Origin: Mycteria americana
Taxonomy: Eukaryota > Chordata > Aves > Ciconiiformes > Ciconiidae
DNA length: 64,000 bases
Reading direction: 5' to 3'
Assembly (NCBI RefSeq): GCF_035582795.1
Contig: NC_134371.1
Span: 49,207,001-49,271,000, forward strand
Position 1 is the first letter of the stretch. Each line of letters opens with the position of its first letter. The notes beneath the pieces are model-generated. The model was given only the letters and a program-made list of their open reading frames with translations. It ran no database searches and was not told the origin of the DNA. Shown in pieces: positions 34,475-46,609 of the stretch. Made by a program: the position numbers and the translations under genes.

Positions 34475-37400
34475 TGTGAAATGGACACGTATCAGTGAAG
34501 GGTACAGATTGTGCTGCTAGGAATCAATTAAAAATGTAATACCCACCTGCAATGGAACTTACTAAACCACCATCACCAAAAAAGAGGTTTACATCATGCA
34601 TGGACGTTGGTCATGAGAGCAACTCCCTCCAGGCTGGCTGTTGTCTCTGTAAGCAATTCCACTGTAATATCTGGCCTTTTTTTCTTATGCTGGTATTGCT
34701 CAGTCTAGCCCCGTAGTCAACATCTAAACAATATTTATGCCATATGTAGTTAATTACACTTTTAAAACCTGTAAAGAAAAGAGCCAATGGTTTTGAAGAT
34801 TTTTGTGTACAAATTAGGAAGCGGCTCTCCTGTAAAATGAAAGGTTTACAATTGTCAGTCAATAACGTAGATCAATGCTCTTCAATTTTTAATCATAAGG
34901 GTTTTTCTTATGCAGCTTCTTTGGATCTTAATTTTCAAATGTATGCTCCCATCCTTACAGCACATCTTAAGATTCCATCACACCAGCCATGCATCAACTG
35001 AAAATCCTTGGTCCCATCATATAAACATGATACCTACTCACCAAGTCGTTTCATATCGGTGATTCCAAAGAACAGTCTGAAATACTAGGTATGTTTTATC
35101 CTCAATTTTAAAAACAGATGGTTTAAAAAGTGAACATTTTATCATTTTATTTTTCCTTCATCATCTGACAACAATTTAATTTAATCATCTGACTACTACT
35201 TGCGTGTAGTTCTGAGGCCTAAACTAGTTGAGCATGGAGCTGCTCTGACTTCAAAGACAGCACGAGAGGCTGAAGTAAAACCATCAGAGTAATTCAGAGC
35301 TTAAACTTCTTACTCAGTGCCTTCCTCTCTAGCCTTAATGGTGACCAGGCTCCCAAGAAAGCCGTCAGAAGCCTGAGCAAAAAGCTGTAGCGGTCCAAAG
35401 TGCCTGCGCGTTTCAGCCGCTGCAGGCAGCCTGTGATCTTACTACACCGTTGGCAGTACTTAGGTGCAATTGTGCAACCGGGGATGCAAGGCAGAGCATT
35501 AATTCAGAATTTCATGGCATTTTAAAGTACAAGTCAGAGTTTTAATGGTACTTAAACCTTCCTTATTAGTTGCACAATAAGTGTCTTTCAGCTAGTGTTC
35601 TGCAAAATCCTTCCTGGTGGTCTGTAAAAGACACGGTTTGAAAGTCAGAGAGCTGGAGGTTGAATGCTGGGTATGTGGAAATGGATCACTGTGCCTGAAC
35701 TGATGGGAGGAATAAGGGAGTCGGAAGAAGCACTGCATTAAGATATCATGGGCTAACAAGGGTAGTAGCACAAAGTATAAAAAAGCATGGCATGAATACA
35801 TCGGTCATATAGGATAAATTCACCTTCAATTATTTGTTCTCCTGCTTGTATTTTTGTCATTTTTAATTAATGGAGGTTTGTCTGGCAGGTATGAAACCAA
35901 AGTTCAGTCCCAGAGTGGTTAAGTCCCAGCGACATCAAGTGCAAACAGACAATCCTACATTTAATGTTTTGCATTTTCTCATTCCATTTAAATGAGAACA
36001 AGCTATCTGGAAGGAGCATCAAACATTGCAGCTACGGTTTAGTGGTATTTTCATTTTCTTCTTCTGCCTAATTCCTTTCATACATGTTTAAAAAGTGTGT
36101 GATTGTGTATTAGTGACGGCAAAGGTTACCTAAATTAACACCGTGGACTAATTTTGTTTTAAATGGAGGGTAAGAGCACATCTGTTTCAAACAGCTTTGT
36201 AATATGCCTTTTGTGAGTTCAAATCACATACGGTAATGACCACTTAAGTGAGCTCCTAATGCACAACTACTTATTTGCAATAGTACTAACCAATGCATCT
36301 ATAAAATGGCACTAGCATTTTGGTGCATTGAAATAGGTTCCTCCTCTCCTCTCCCCTTGAAAATTCACCCCTATGTTAGTGTTTAGTGGATACCAAAGAA
36401 AAGCGTGTGTTCTTCCCCATGGTGGATGTGTTATTCACTGTATAACGGTACTGGCTAGATGTTTTATGTTTTGCTTGCGTCTCCCTTTGAGAGAGGCATG
36501 ACATTTTTTGTAGTTGTAACTAACACCATTTTTCAGCCATGAATTTTTATAATTATATAACATTATAAATATAATTGAGGTAATAAAAGCAAAGCAAACA
36601 GTCTAGATTACATCTCTGGATTGTATTCAGAGGTTAAAAGTGTGTGGGTTTGCTGTACATCACACTGGTTTAGGAAGGATATAGTTTGGAAATGATCACA
36701 CACGGAAGACGCCAGCTGAGGGGCGTATACCTTATGTATGAGCCTACATCAAATGGCTCACTTAAAGAGGGAAATATGGCTTTTTCCACAGATGTCCTTT
36801 CTACAGATAAAGGCGTGTACAGCCTGCGGATATCTACAGTGGACAAACTGAAAGTAAACAATTAGAAATGTGTTCAATTGACAAATTTCTAATGTGAATG
36901 ATTTTCCCTTAAACTGTGGAAGAATCAAAGAAAAGCGTTGCAGAATAGGTCCTCCATCGTGGAGACAGGGAGGCAGAGGACTGCAATGGTGTTGCCTGGC
37001 CTCTGTTGTGGAGCAATCTGTAATGCATCTGTCCTGTGAAGCAGGAAAGTACTATTATATTTATTTTTCAAAGAGAGAGCTAAGACATGGACAGAAGCCA
37101 CGGGACCTGTCTGCACACATAAGGGAACTCTGTAAAAGCTGAGGGTTGAAGAAAGCTGTGTGGAGGCCTTGGCTAACACCGTAAACCATTAGACCATCCT
37201 CGCAAAATTTGTGTTGCCAAGTGTGTTGCCACTGAAATCTGAAAGCAAACATTAGCAGCCAAGAACATCATGCTAATTAATTGCCTCAGGAGGACACAAT
37301 TTCCAAGATCTAATGAAAGATGGAATCCAGCTCCCATATGTCCCATTTGATAGCCCAAGAAAACATGCCCACATTTTTCACAGAAACAGTGACAAATGTC

Positions 37401-38865
37401 CAACTACTTGTCTCTCAGCTGAATAAAACTAATTACCAGGCCCAGAGATGGAAATGGCTGCTCATCAGCACCCAGCCTGAAAAGCCAGCCCAGGGTCTGT
37501 CGCTGAGGAACCATTTTGATTCACCGCGTTGAAGGCAGCTTCAGAAGGTGACAACTGAGCACCGCAGCACCTCTCTGTGCTGCTGTGTCAGCCGACAGAA
37601 CAGCAGTACCCCATACGTTGTATGCCGCTACCCTGCCACTTTGTGGTTCATTTAAAAAAAAAAAAAAACAAACAACAGAAACAAAAAAAGTTAGCATGTC
37701 ATGTTCTTGAGAAAGTGCTGGGAAGAAGAGAGGGGCATCAATATAAATGCAGTCAACAGCATGTGCCAGCGCTGCCTTGCTGTGCTATAGGCTTGTTCTT
37801 GCTTGAACTTGAAATTCGTGTAGATGGGATGTTCATGCTAGAAAGACACTGGTGCGTAGCCCCAGGGAAACAGCGAGGGCTGGAGAGCCTCGACGCTTGC
37901 CTGGGGAGAGTGGCCTGTCTGTGGGAGTATGGCCCTATTTTGCATGGGGATGTCCTATCTCTGTGTGGCTCTAAGGCATATGGAATTGTTCAGCTGGCTT
38001 AAAGACATACTGTTTCTTTTTAAATATTTATTATTCGAAGGATGTGTCTGTTGCCAAGCTGGTTCTCCCTTGCATACACGAGGAAACCTTGTACTGCGTA
38101 AAGACCGGCATGCTGCTGTGCAGGTGCTGTGGCTGTACCCATGACCTGCCACGTTCAGGGAGAGGCAGCTGTTGTCTCCATCCGCGGGAAGATGCTCCTG
38201 CTTTGCTGGTGCAAGGTGTTTGACGCAATTCCCAGGTTGGTTTGAATAAAGTTGACTAATCGGGCTGTTGCTGTGCGGACTGGCTTGTTGTACCAGACCC
38301 GGCCCTGCGGTGTGAACGTCTTTCACATGTCACAGCAATGGCCCCAGCCCACCTTGCTTGCTCAGAGGACGGTAGGGAACATCTCAGTGGCCACCGAGCA
38401 GACCGGGAGGCTCATTGCAAACAGGGAAGCAACAGGGCTGTGGAGCAGGACTGTGGCAGACCTCAGTATATAATCTAGGTCTTCTGGGCATCCCCTTATC
38501 CATCCAAACATCGTTAGTATTTGCTAAATGGTCAATTTTTGGAAAGACCCAAAATTTTCATCTTCCTCTTTCATCTTTTATGTATGACACGTGTGAAACT
38601 GCTAATCTAAAAAGAATATCTCGACACCTTTTTTAGTGAAAATGGGCACAAGGAAAGCAGGTACAAATTGCACAGCAAATTTTTACCCTAAATATTGAAG
38701 AAAACATATTTTATTCTGTCTACCCTGAGATTAAAGAGCAAAAAAAAATAGGAAGGTCAAGGTAAGTAATTGTAACACACCAGCTATTGTGTATTTCCTC
38801 GAGATCTCTCAGGTTTGTACAGAATAATGACATTTCTGAACTTCAATAACTTCCACGCAGAAAGG
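34475..38865. other. Noncoding stretch, no gene seen
   Basis: AT-rich unique sequence with no coding frame above about 140 codons and no recognisable motif. An A-rich run follows 37,654. The block at 36,525-36,600 (TTTTTATAATTATATAACATTATAAATATAATTG-type, extremely AT-rich) could be regulatory or simply low complexity. Confidence 0.5.
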
Positions 38866-38869
38866 CACA

Positions 38870-39260
38870 TCATTTTGACAGGCCTCAGTAAATCATTTAA
38901 AATCATAAGGGCTGCCATTATGCAGCCTGTGGGATAAAGTTAGACACAGGGTATTTTTCTGCAATTGGGATTCAATTTCACTCTAGATTTTAGGTGACAT
39001 AAAGTTTAAAAGGAGCTCCTGGTACTGCTCTCCCTGAGATGAGATCAACACTTATGAGTACATGCTTTGATGACACAGCTCAGAAAATTGAAGCTATTAT
39101 TATTATGGAAGGACCAAGGTCATAAGTACCATGTTATATAAGAACAACTGTCAGTCAGACAAGCCAAGAAAGGTCATAATCCATTATATTAATGCCATAA
39201 ATGTTATCATAAACTGACATCAGGATGGTAAACTGGGATTCTTGCACTCTTTTTTTTTTA
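38870..39260. promoter_or_regulatory. Candidate conserved noncoding element
   Basis: Unique AT-rich DNA with many posterior-HOX/CDX-like (TTATAA, CATAAA), nuclear-receptor-like (AAAGGTCATAA near 39,170, CAAGGTCATAA near 39,115) and bZIP- or HLH-like words. The AAGGTCA half site occurs twice about 55 bp apart; this is the monomeric binding core for ERR and SF1 type receptors. Function is inferred from the sites only. Confidence 0.35.
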
Positions 39261-39264
39261 AAGT

Positions 39265-42200
39265 GCCACTGTTCTTAAACTTCACTGTGTCCCGGAAAGA
39301 CAAGTTTAGTATTAATTTTTCTCTCAAAATAAAGGACTTCAAAGATTTTCAGCATACCAGAAGTAGTTTTTCGAACATCCACATTTTTTTTTGTTTGTTA
39401 TAAAGTAACTGGCTGAAGTGTCACAGCAGAATCCAAGATACCATGAACAGACGAGGGAGGAGAAACCAGCAACACAATAATTCCTGACTATTTAGATGCT
39501 GTCCCCCATTGCTTTATTTGAACTGTAGCTGTCACGCCTGCATCACTCGGGCATCTCCAGGCCTCTTGCCCACATGCTGGGGGCTGCTCCAGCTGAGGAT
39601 GAGGGCAGCAGGATGGCAGAGGTGGGAGCGCCTGCCCTGGCTGCTGACCACGCCAAGCCAGGACTGCGTCCTCTTGCAGATCACTCCCTTGACATTCATT
39701 TTTTGTTTTCTATATCAAATATGAACCAAGGCGGCACTCAGGAATTTATGACAGTGGAATGAGAGAGTGTAAATCACATTTTATGTCTGTTGTGTTCCTG
39801 AGCATGTTCACACCCAGAGAGAGCAGGCAGCTCAAGGGATGTCACCAGTGCATGGCTCCTCTGAATTCACCCCGGGCTCCCAGAGCAGTATCACCAGGGA
39901 CGGAGAAAGCAGAGTGCTCTCTAATGAGACTTTCTTCTTGCCAGCACCAAGGGTGCTGCATCCATTGCTGACCAGTTAAGAGGCAGGAGTAAATTGTTGT
40001 CACCTCATGTAAACCTGTTCCCAACACAGGCTCCCAAGCGAGGGTAAGGGAGGTGACCTCTGAGCCCATCCAAAACCAAGGCCTTGTGTCCACACTCACT
40101 AACTGCAAATTCTACAAAGGAATGGTATCACCCTGAAATGTGGGTCCATCGGAGGTGAAACAACTACTCAGTTAGCACTGGACAACTTGGTGTGCAGTGT
40201 TTGGGGGAATGGTATGGTAAACTCCAGAAATGCAAGAGGAATTTAAGGTGAGTTTTCATGTCCCATGCAGAGTCCAAAGAGAAAAGCAGGGTAAGTACTT
40301 CTGGAAAGCGCCACGCTATATTTACCGACCACATCAGATCAGAGCTGTGGTTTTATGTCAGACTTAAAATTCAGCATTTCCAGCAGACTCATGCTGATGT
40401 ACGGGTGTGATAACATTGACGCAGGCAGGAGACAGCCACCAGTGAGTCACCGCACCACTTCCTCCAGAAGCCGTCTGCCTACGGTAGGCATCCCATCGCA
40501 CTGCTGATCTAGTCTGTCTTGTAAAAGTCACCCATCTAGTCTAGCTCGTACAATCTACAAATAAGCCGTGTTTGTACCATGCAGGTAAATGTTCAAAGTA
40601 AAACCAATATGGGCTAACTTGAATTGTAGAAGATAACTGCAAATCATTACTTCAAGTGAGAGCATAATGCCTGGAACCACAGGCAGGAAAATACATTTAC
40701 AGACTATCAAATTATCTTGGGATAATAGTGTAATGCTTTTCACTGCTGTACTGTATGTTCTGATAGCTGAGCAAATAATACTACAGCTGGAAAAGGCTCA
40801 GAATTTCAAAGAGAAGACATTTCATAAGCAGAGTGCTTCCACAGGAGAAACTGGCTTTTCTGTATTATTCTGGGGGAATATTAAAAAAACCCAAAAAACA
40901 AAAAAGTAGTTATTTTTTATGACTCAGAACTACGTAGAGTAACATTCTATGATAAACAAAACCTTTAGACGATTTGTCTATTTTATAACATAACCTGCAA
41001 AGAGCTTCCTTGTTCATATGAGGTTCCTTCTTTCTGAGATTGCAACAATATTCTTTTGATCAAATGTGTTTTCAGAACTGGCACAAACAAATCAGGTAAC
41101 TAAGCAACTATAGCAGTTTGCATGCTCAAGTGCTGTTTGAATATAAAATTTTTCAAGCACATTTTTAGAGAAAACAGAGTGCCCTTTGAAATTTTGGAAC
41201 TAAAGCTATATACCATAGTGCTGTTTATGATGTCTGTACAAGTGTATGACACCCAAAGTGCTTTTAGGATGTTCCAAGGTATATCAAAGAGCATTAACTT
41301 CACCACAGCTGGGAATGTCCCCACATTCACTTATGAATACATATTTCTTATACCCTGTATGTTAACTACAGTTAACATAGCCTTGGTCATTGAGAATAAT
41401 CCAGAGAGTAAGCCTATTAGGTGAGATTTAGCATCTACATTTTTCTGCTCACATCTGCTTGCCTGACATATGTAATCTGCCTGGATGTCACAGTTTACAT
41501 CCTATTTTCATTGGAGGATAATGAAACTTGATCAGTGTCTTCACCTCCTTCTCCGTCTCTCTAAGAAATATTTCTGCTTGTCAGCTCCTCCTCACCAGCA
41601 CTCTTTGGTGTGATCCTGAGCCAGGTCCTTTAATAAAGGGGAGTACATGCAAGGCTTGCAGGCAACCATACAATTTATGATTATTTGTGCAAAATGGGTG
41701 CAGAAAGTGTTACTTCAAAGACAGTAGGAAAATAGAAGTGATGTAGTAATTTCCTAACCTGAATTTTGTGTACTTCTTTCTCTCACAAAGCTCTGGTATT
41801 TCACTATTGTAGCAGCAATCAGTCAGTAGTAGCTTTCTGAAGACTTATGTTTCCTTTTAATTCTTACAAAACCGAACTGTAGGCACTTCAGTAATTTTAG
41901 AACAGCTTAGTCCGAGAGGTAAATTAAAATTAGGGAAAATTAGACCATTTCTAATGAGATGGTTATTACACTGAATAATGATGATTATTGGTTCTGCTTA
42001 ATAAAACTGTCAGCCAATGCAAAATATATATTAAGTGAAATTACATTACATTATATTTCTATCAACTCAGAAATTCAGTGCATTGCTTTCCCACAAACCA
42101 TGGGCATAACGAAATGTTAGACAGTGCTTCCTTTTCCAAATAGGATGAAACGTGGAGCTTTCAAAAACAGCCCTTTAAAACCCTGATTTAAAGCCCATTA

Positions 42201-43140
42201 AATCTAATGTGGTGAAGATTCATGCTGACTTCTGTGCCATGTAGATCAGGACTTCACTAAAACGAGCAGTGTTCTCTCCTATTGTCTGTGCTAAATATCT
42301 AGATAATACTACTCTGGTGAATATTTTACAGTATTATTAGCCTGCTAAAGAAAAAAACTTGTAGGCACACATTCCCAGCCCCCTTGCCTCACCGAGCTCA
42401 ATGCTTGCCAGTTCACCTGCTCTTCTGTTCTGATTTGCCTGGCAAATTAGGAGATGGACTTCATAGGATGAACTACACTTTTTATTTCCAAGGTGAAAAC
42501 AACGAGGAAAATTATCTACTAGCTCAAAATGAGATCCTGCTGTACAAAACTCGAGGCTGGAGTCCCAAATGCTTAGAGGTGAGGCAACTCTGCAGAAGCC
42601 TGTTGGCTGTCCAGAGACATGACTGGCCGGGAAACCTGAATGCTCAGCATTTTTTTGTTTAAAAGCAGGACATAATATGAAACCTTGCCTTCAGCAAGGA
42701 CTGCTGTGCTGAGGAATGAGAGCCATCCCTCTGGGAGGGTGACTCCCTGCCTCTGCACCCGGAGCCTGTATGGCAGTACACTGCCAAAGGGGGAGGAAGA
42801 AAGGAGGGGGGAAGCCAAGAGCGCATTCCTGCTACCACACCTTCTCTGCATAGGGTTTCATCTAAAAGGGTATGTTTTTGTGGAATACTTTGATATAAAC
42901 TAAGCCACATTTGTCTTACAGAAAAGGTGTTTACTGCAGCTACAGTAGCAGTATATTTTATAGATTCCGAGAGAGATTAAACAAGCAGTAACAACTGCAT
43001 GACTAGATATGCACCTATGCCAATTGACCTGGTGAATTGGGGCATGGAGGTGAGCGAGTCTTTTTGTGGTGCACGTTGAAACCTGGAGAAGCACGGATTT
43101 TCCTATATGATTTTATTTCTTTGAGACTGCTATTGCTCTT
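39265..43140. other. Noncoding stretch, no gene seen
   Basis: AT-rich unique sequence. Frames are below about 100 codons (for example 41,122-41,424) and look random. No repeat family is recognised. Confidence 0.5.
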
Positions 43141-43149
43141 ACAAACTGC

Positions 43150-43500
43150 AATGTATGATCTTAAATGAGGATGATAACATTATTAATAAGTCACAGCACA
43201 TGTGGTCATAAGGTTTTTATCATGCTTTGAAACATTTACTAATCAAGAAGATTTCTCCTTTTATGAAGCCCATTTTGTAGAGTTCCATAAACAAGGTTCA
43301 ACAGTCACAATTTCATTAGCATTATATTGTTGCCATGGTAATGTGGTACCAATTCAATTGATGGGCTTTTCATCCTGGGCTTATTATAGAATTGCTCTTC
43401 CTGTCAAAGATACATCTATATGGAAACAGCAAACAGACCTTATCATCTGAGTATTAGCACAAAATTTCATCGTATGCTAATTTGGATAGGAACGTGTCAT
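43150..43500. promoter_or_regulatory. Candidate enhancer with RFX X-box-like site
   Basis: This is the most enhancer-like block in the window: unique, AT-rich and frame-free. It contains ATTATTAATAAGTCA near 43,181, GTTGCCATGGTAAT at 43,329-43,342 (one base from the palindromic RFX X-box GTTGCCATGGTAAC), CAATTCAATTG near 43,352 and ATGCTAAT near 43,474 (POU octamer-like). RFX factors bind X-boxes at ciliary, neural and endocrine genes. Whether this copy is bound is unknown. Confidence 0.4.
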
Positions 43501-43796
43501 GTTATTGGCATCAGACCCAGAAATCATCAGAGACACGATAGAAGTTACTAAACATCATACATGGCAAAGTCGCACTCCAAAATTAGGAAAATTACTTGCA
43601 TTGTTTGCTGCAGCATCTGAATTTGTTATCGCAAAAGCACTTGGCTCTGCTGTGATCATTCTCTGTCGTGCTGTTGGGAGGGCACAGTGCTGCAGGTGGT
43701 ACTATCAAAGGGAAAAAAAAGCAGTAACAAATGCTAAAGAATAAAATGTGAGCTGAAGGGATGTTGGTCCTTCTCCTGTTTGCACGTTCTGCGGCA

Positions 43797-43925
43797 TGAT
43801 TTGGGGAAATCACTGCCAAATGCAATGCCTTGGTTTCCCGGTCTGTAAAATGGGGATAATGACCCCTCTCCCCCTGTGCAGAGCACCTGGTGTATACCCA
43901 ATAACAAGTGATAGCTGGTACTGCT
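43797..43925 (+). repeat. MIR-type SINE fragment
   Basis: TTTGGGGAAATCACTGCCAA, then CCTTGGTTTCCCGGTCTGTA, then AAATGGGGATAATGACCCCT and GAGCACCTGGTGTATACCCA match the MIR core in sense orientation ('TTGGGCAAATCACTTAACCT...CAGTTTCCTCATCTGTAAAATGGGGATAAT...AGCGCTTAGTACATA'). It is well preserved for so old an element. Confidence 0.7.
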
Positions 43926-44574
43926 AAACATTGTTATTAAGTAAAGTAGCAATGTTTTTAACAGCTCCAGGAAAATACACTGCACAGATCTACAATTTGA
44001 GAAATGTCACTGGGAGAATCTGGACTCACCCAGGGAAACACAGAAGAGTTGGCAGACCGAGCAGGCAACAGAACATATGCACTTATGGAGGAAAGATACT
44101 CACATCGTTAAAAAATCATGACAGTTTGTAGTTTTTTAAAAATAAAGAATATTGTAGGCTACAGGAGAAGTATTTGCAGCAATCTGAGCAAGGAGAGCAA
44201 CAATACAATATAAGGCAACAGCAGGGTGGCTTGTTTATTGTATGTTGAAACATTTTCTTGTATATCTTCACTGGTTTTTTGATGATTGTTTCTATTTAGA
44301 TAGGAAATATCTTTTCCATCCTGACACATAATGTTCAGTCTATCATTTCTTAGCTTAATCATGTTGCGCCCTTTGCAGCAGCAAGGGTAAATTACAGACA
44401 GGATAGTATTCAGTATAATCAAAGATGTGTTCCATTTTACATGATAAGTTTTGTCTGATTTACAAAGGCAGTATCTTCTCCAGCTGAGCAAGGAAAGAGA
44501 GACCTTCACTTGCAGATAAAAAACACCTCAGAGGAGAGGCTTCTCCTCCATTAGGATCCCATTGTTCATACAAA

Positions 44575-44930
44575 AAAATAACCATTGTTACTACTATTAT
44601 CTGTTTATTTACTTTTACCATGATATAGCCACAGGACCTAGCTGAGACCGGGACCTACTTGTGCTAAGCACAGCAAAACCACACAGAGAGCCACGGTCTC
44701 TTCTTCAGACAATTTATAAGCTTAAGAGCCATGAGAAAGACCAGAGAGGAAAGAAAAATGGAGAGAGAGGGAGAGACAGCTTAAGTGACTGACTGAAGGT
44801 CCGAGAAGAAGTCAGTGGCAGAAGCAGAACAGGTCTCCAGCCCCGGTTCCCTCCATCGGGACGCCTGCCCCGCTGGGGGAAGGAGATATTTGGAGATATC
44901 CTCCCCAAAATTCTGAGGATTCAGACTCTA
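44575..44930. repeat. Ancient amniote MIR-like SINE, longer form
   Basis: The segment runs through TTACTACTATTATCTGTTTA, GAGACCGGGACCTACTTGTG, CTAAGCACAGCAAAACCACA, GAGAGCCACGGTCTCTTCTT, then a CTTAAGTGACTGACTGAAGG stretch and CAGTGGCAGAAGCAGAACAG, GTCTCCAGCCCCGG. This order matches the sauropsid repeat '...GGGGCCCCATTGTGCTAGGCGCTGTACAAACACA...GACGGTCTCTGCCCC...AAGTGACTTGCCCAAGGTCACACAG...GTCAGTGGCAGAGCC...AACCCAGGTCTCC', a MIR-superfamily SINE common in turtles and crocodilians. The minus-strand open frame here is a shadow. Confidence 0.65.
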
Positions 44931-45397
44931 ACTCGTACACGGAGCCACGCTTTACCCCCTAATTTCAATGGCTGCATCTATGTTGCTGAGCAGGGGCAGC
45001 CTGAGGCAAAGCTTGAAGTCAGCTGTGCAGCCCACCCGTATTACCTATTAAAACACCTTCAGGCTGGCTCCAGGGCAACCCTGTTAATCCTCCCAGGGAC
45101 AAAGGCTCAGGAATACCCTATGTTTTCAAGCATGTTCAAGGGCACCAGGGTCAGGGTACCTGCCAGAGGAATATTAATGGGTTTCAACACCACAAGCGAG
45201 GCAATAGGGATCAGGCTTTCTTCCTCTGCGGTAGGGACTTCCAAATCCAAGCCTGAACAGATGGAGGGAGCGGGGGGAGAGAGAGGAGATTTTGGTCACA
45301 AGAGCAAAGAGTCAGTTTGCACCAGAATTTGAAGGCTTTGATCAGGAAGAAATATGTTTTTGATGAAGAAAGCATTGGCTTGGAGTTTTTCTTGCTT

Positions 45398-45426
45398 TCT
45401 CCCTCTCTTTCTCTCTCTCTCTCTCT
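45398..45426. repeat. (CT)n microsatellite
   Basis: A polypyrimidine run ending in about ten CT units. It creates a serine/leucine-rich frame on one strand and an arginine/glutamate run on the other. Confidence 0.9.
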
Positions 45427-45559
45427 TAAAAATGCATATAATGTAAACCCGTTAAACTCTGGGGGAGGAAGCATTCATCTTCTGATCAGTAAATACTTCC
45501 TTGTGCTGTGTGGTGCCTGCTGACTTTACTGCTGTTGCAACCTTTTAAAATGCTTCCAG

Positions 45560-46050
45560 GAAATCTCATTAGATTTTAACTTTAATTTTTTTTATTAAGG
45601 AATCTGAAGAGAGTTTATAATAATCCCAATTTAACTTTTTAATAAAAACTGCAAATAATATGCTAGCATGGATTTGATCTCATATACATATCTGATAAAA
45701 ATTCTGATTTGTAGTAAAATTCGTTTGCCAGGGGTCTGTTGTCATCATATTAAAGAATATAAAAGCTGGCAGCTTTAAAAGGGCAATATTACAGTAAGCC
45801 TATATTTTTTTTATAATGGTTTTGTGTCGTGCGTTCAGTATTGGTGAAGATTAAGATTTAGCATGCAGAAGTAATATCCATTATGATGGGATTGTCCACA
45901 GCAAATTGAGTGGGACATTTGCTTAATTAAAAGTATTTATCTTAGATGATTTAAGAAGTATGTCCTACTACTGAACTGCCGATGTAAATTAGTTTCCTAT
46001 AATCAGTTCACCTACTGATGACTCTCCTTATACTAAACAGAAGAAGAAAA
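45560..46050. promoter_or_regulatory. Candidate conserved noncoding element
   Basis: Almost 500 bp of AT-rich, repeat-free, frame-free DNA. It includes TTTTTTATTAAGG near 45,588, AATATGCTAGCATGGATT near 45,657 (POU-like), TTTAAAAGGGCAATATTACA near 45,774, CATTATGATGGGATTGTCC near 45,879, TGCTTAATTAAAAG near 45,921 and GATGTAAATTAG near 45,980. The length and site density resemble deeply conserved developmental enhancers. This is an inference without alignment. Confidence 0.4.
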
Positions 46051-46249
46051 AGGTAAGAGAAGTGTGAGAGGAAAGTAATAGATCCCACTGTCCGAGAATT
46101 TAAAGGAACTTTAGAAATAACTATTAATTAACACTATGCCACGAGCAGGAAATACACATGGTCACGGTCACACCCATAATGCAGACAGATAAACAGAGCC
46201 CTGAAAGGGTGCACTTCTAGCAGAAAGTTAGGAAATAAAAACACGAACA

Positions 46250-46600
46250 AAAGCCCGGGTTCCCACTCCCACCTGCTGGACCTGTGCTACGTAACCTTTC
46301 CCCTAACGCGGCCTCAGGGGCGCTGACATTTGGGGAGCTGCCCTCAAGGGTCGGGGTGGGACGGGGCTCTGCTGCGGTGGGGAGACAGAGCCCGGGGCAG
46401 GAGGAAGCCCCGTGGCGCGGTGTGGGGCGTCTCGCGGGGCCTCGGCAGTGGCTTTCCCCAGCTGTGGGCAGGGTGCCGGGGGAACAGGGCTGCTGCGGCT
46501 GGGGAGTTTGGGCAGGGAGTGGAGAGCAGATCCAAGGCAAAGGCCAGAGCTACAGCGAGGGCAGGAACTGGTCTGGCCTGCTCCCAGGGTGGGTTTAGGC
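46250..46600. promoter_or_regulatory. GC-rich patch, possible orphan CpG island
   Basis: A sudden rise in GC and CpG for about 350 bp, with overlapping 60-117 codon frames on both strands that share no domain. It may be an orphan island or just a GC-rich fluctuation. Confidence 0.35.
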
Positions 46601-46609
46601 GCCTGTTTA

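Noticed and set aside
41122..41424. 100-codon plus-strand frame
   Set aside because: Random-looking hydrophobic composition in AT-rich DNA with no motif or context.
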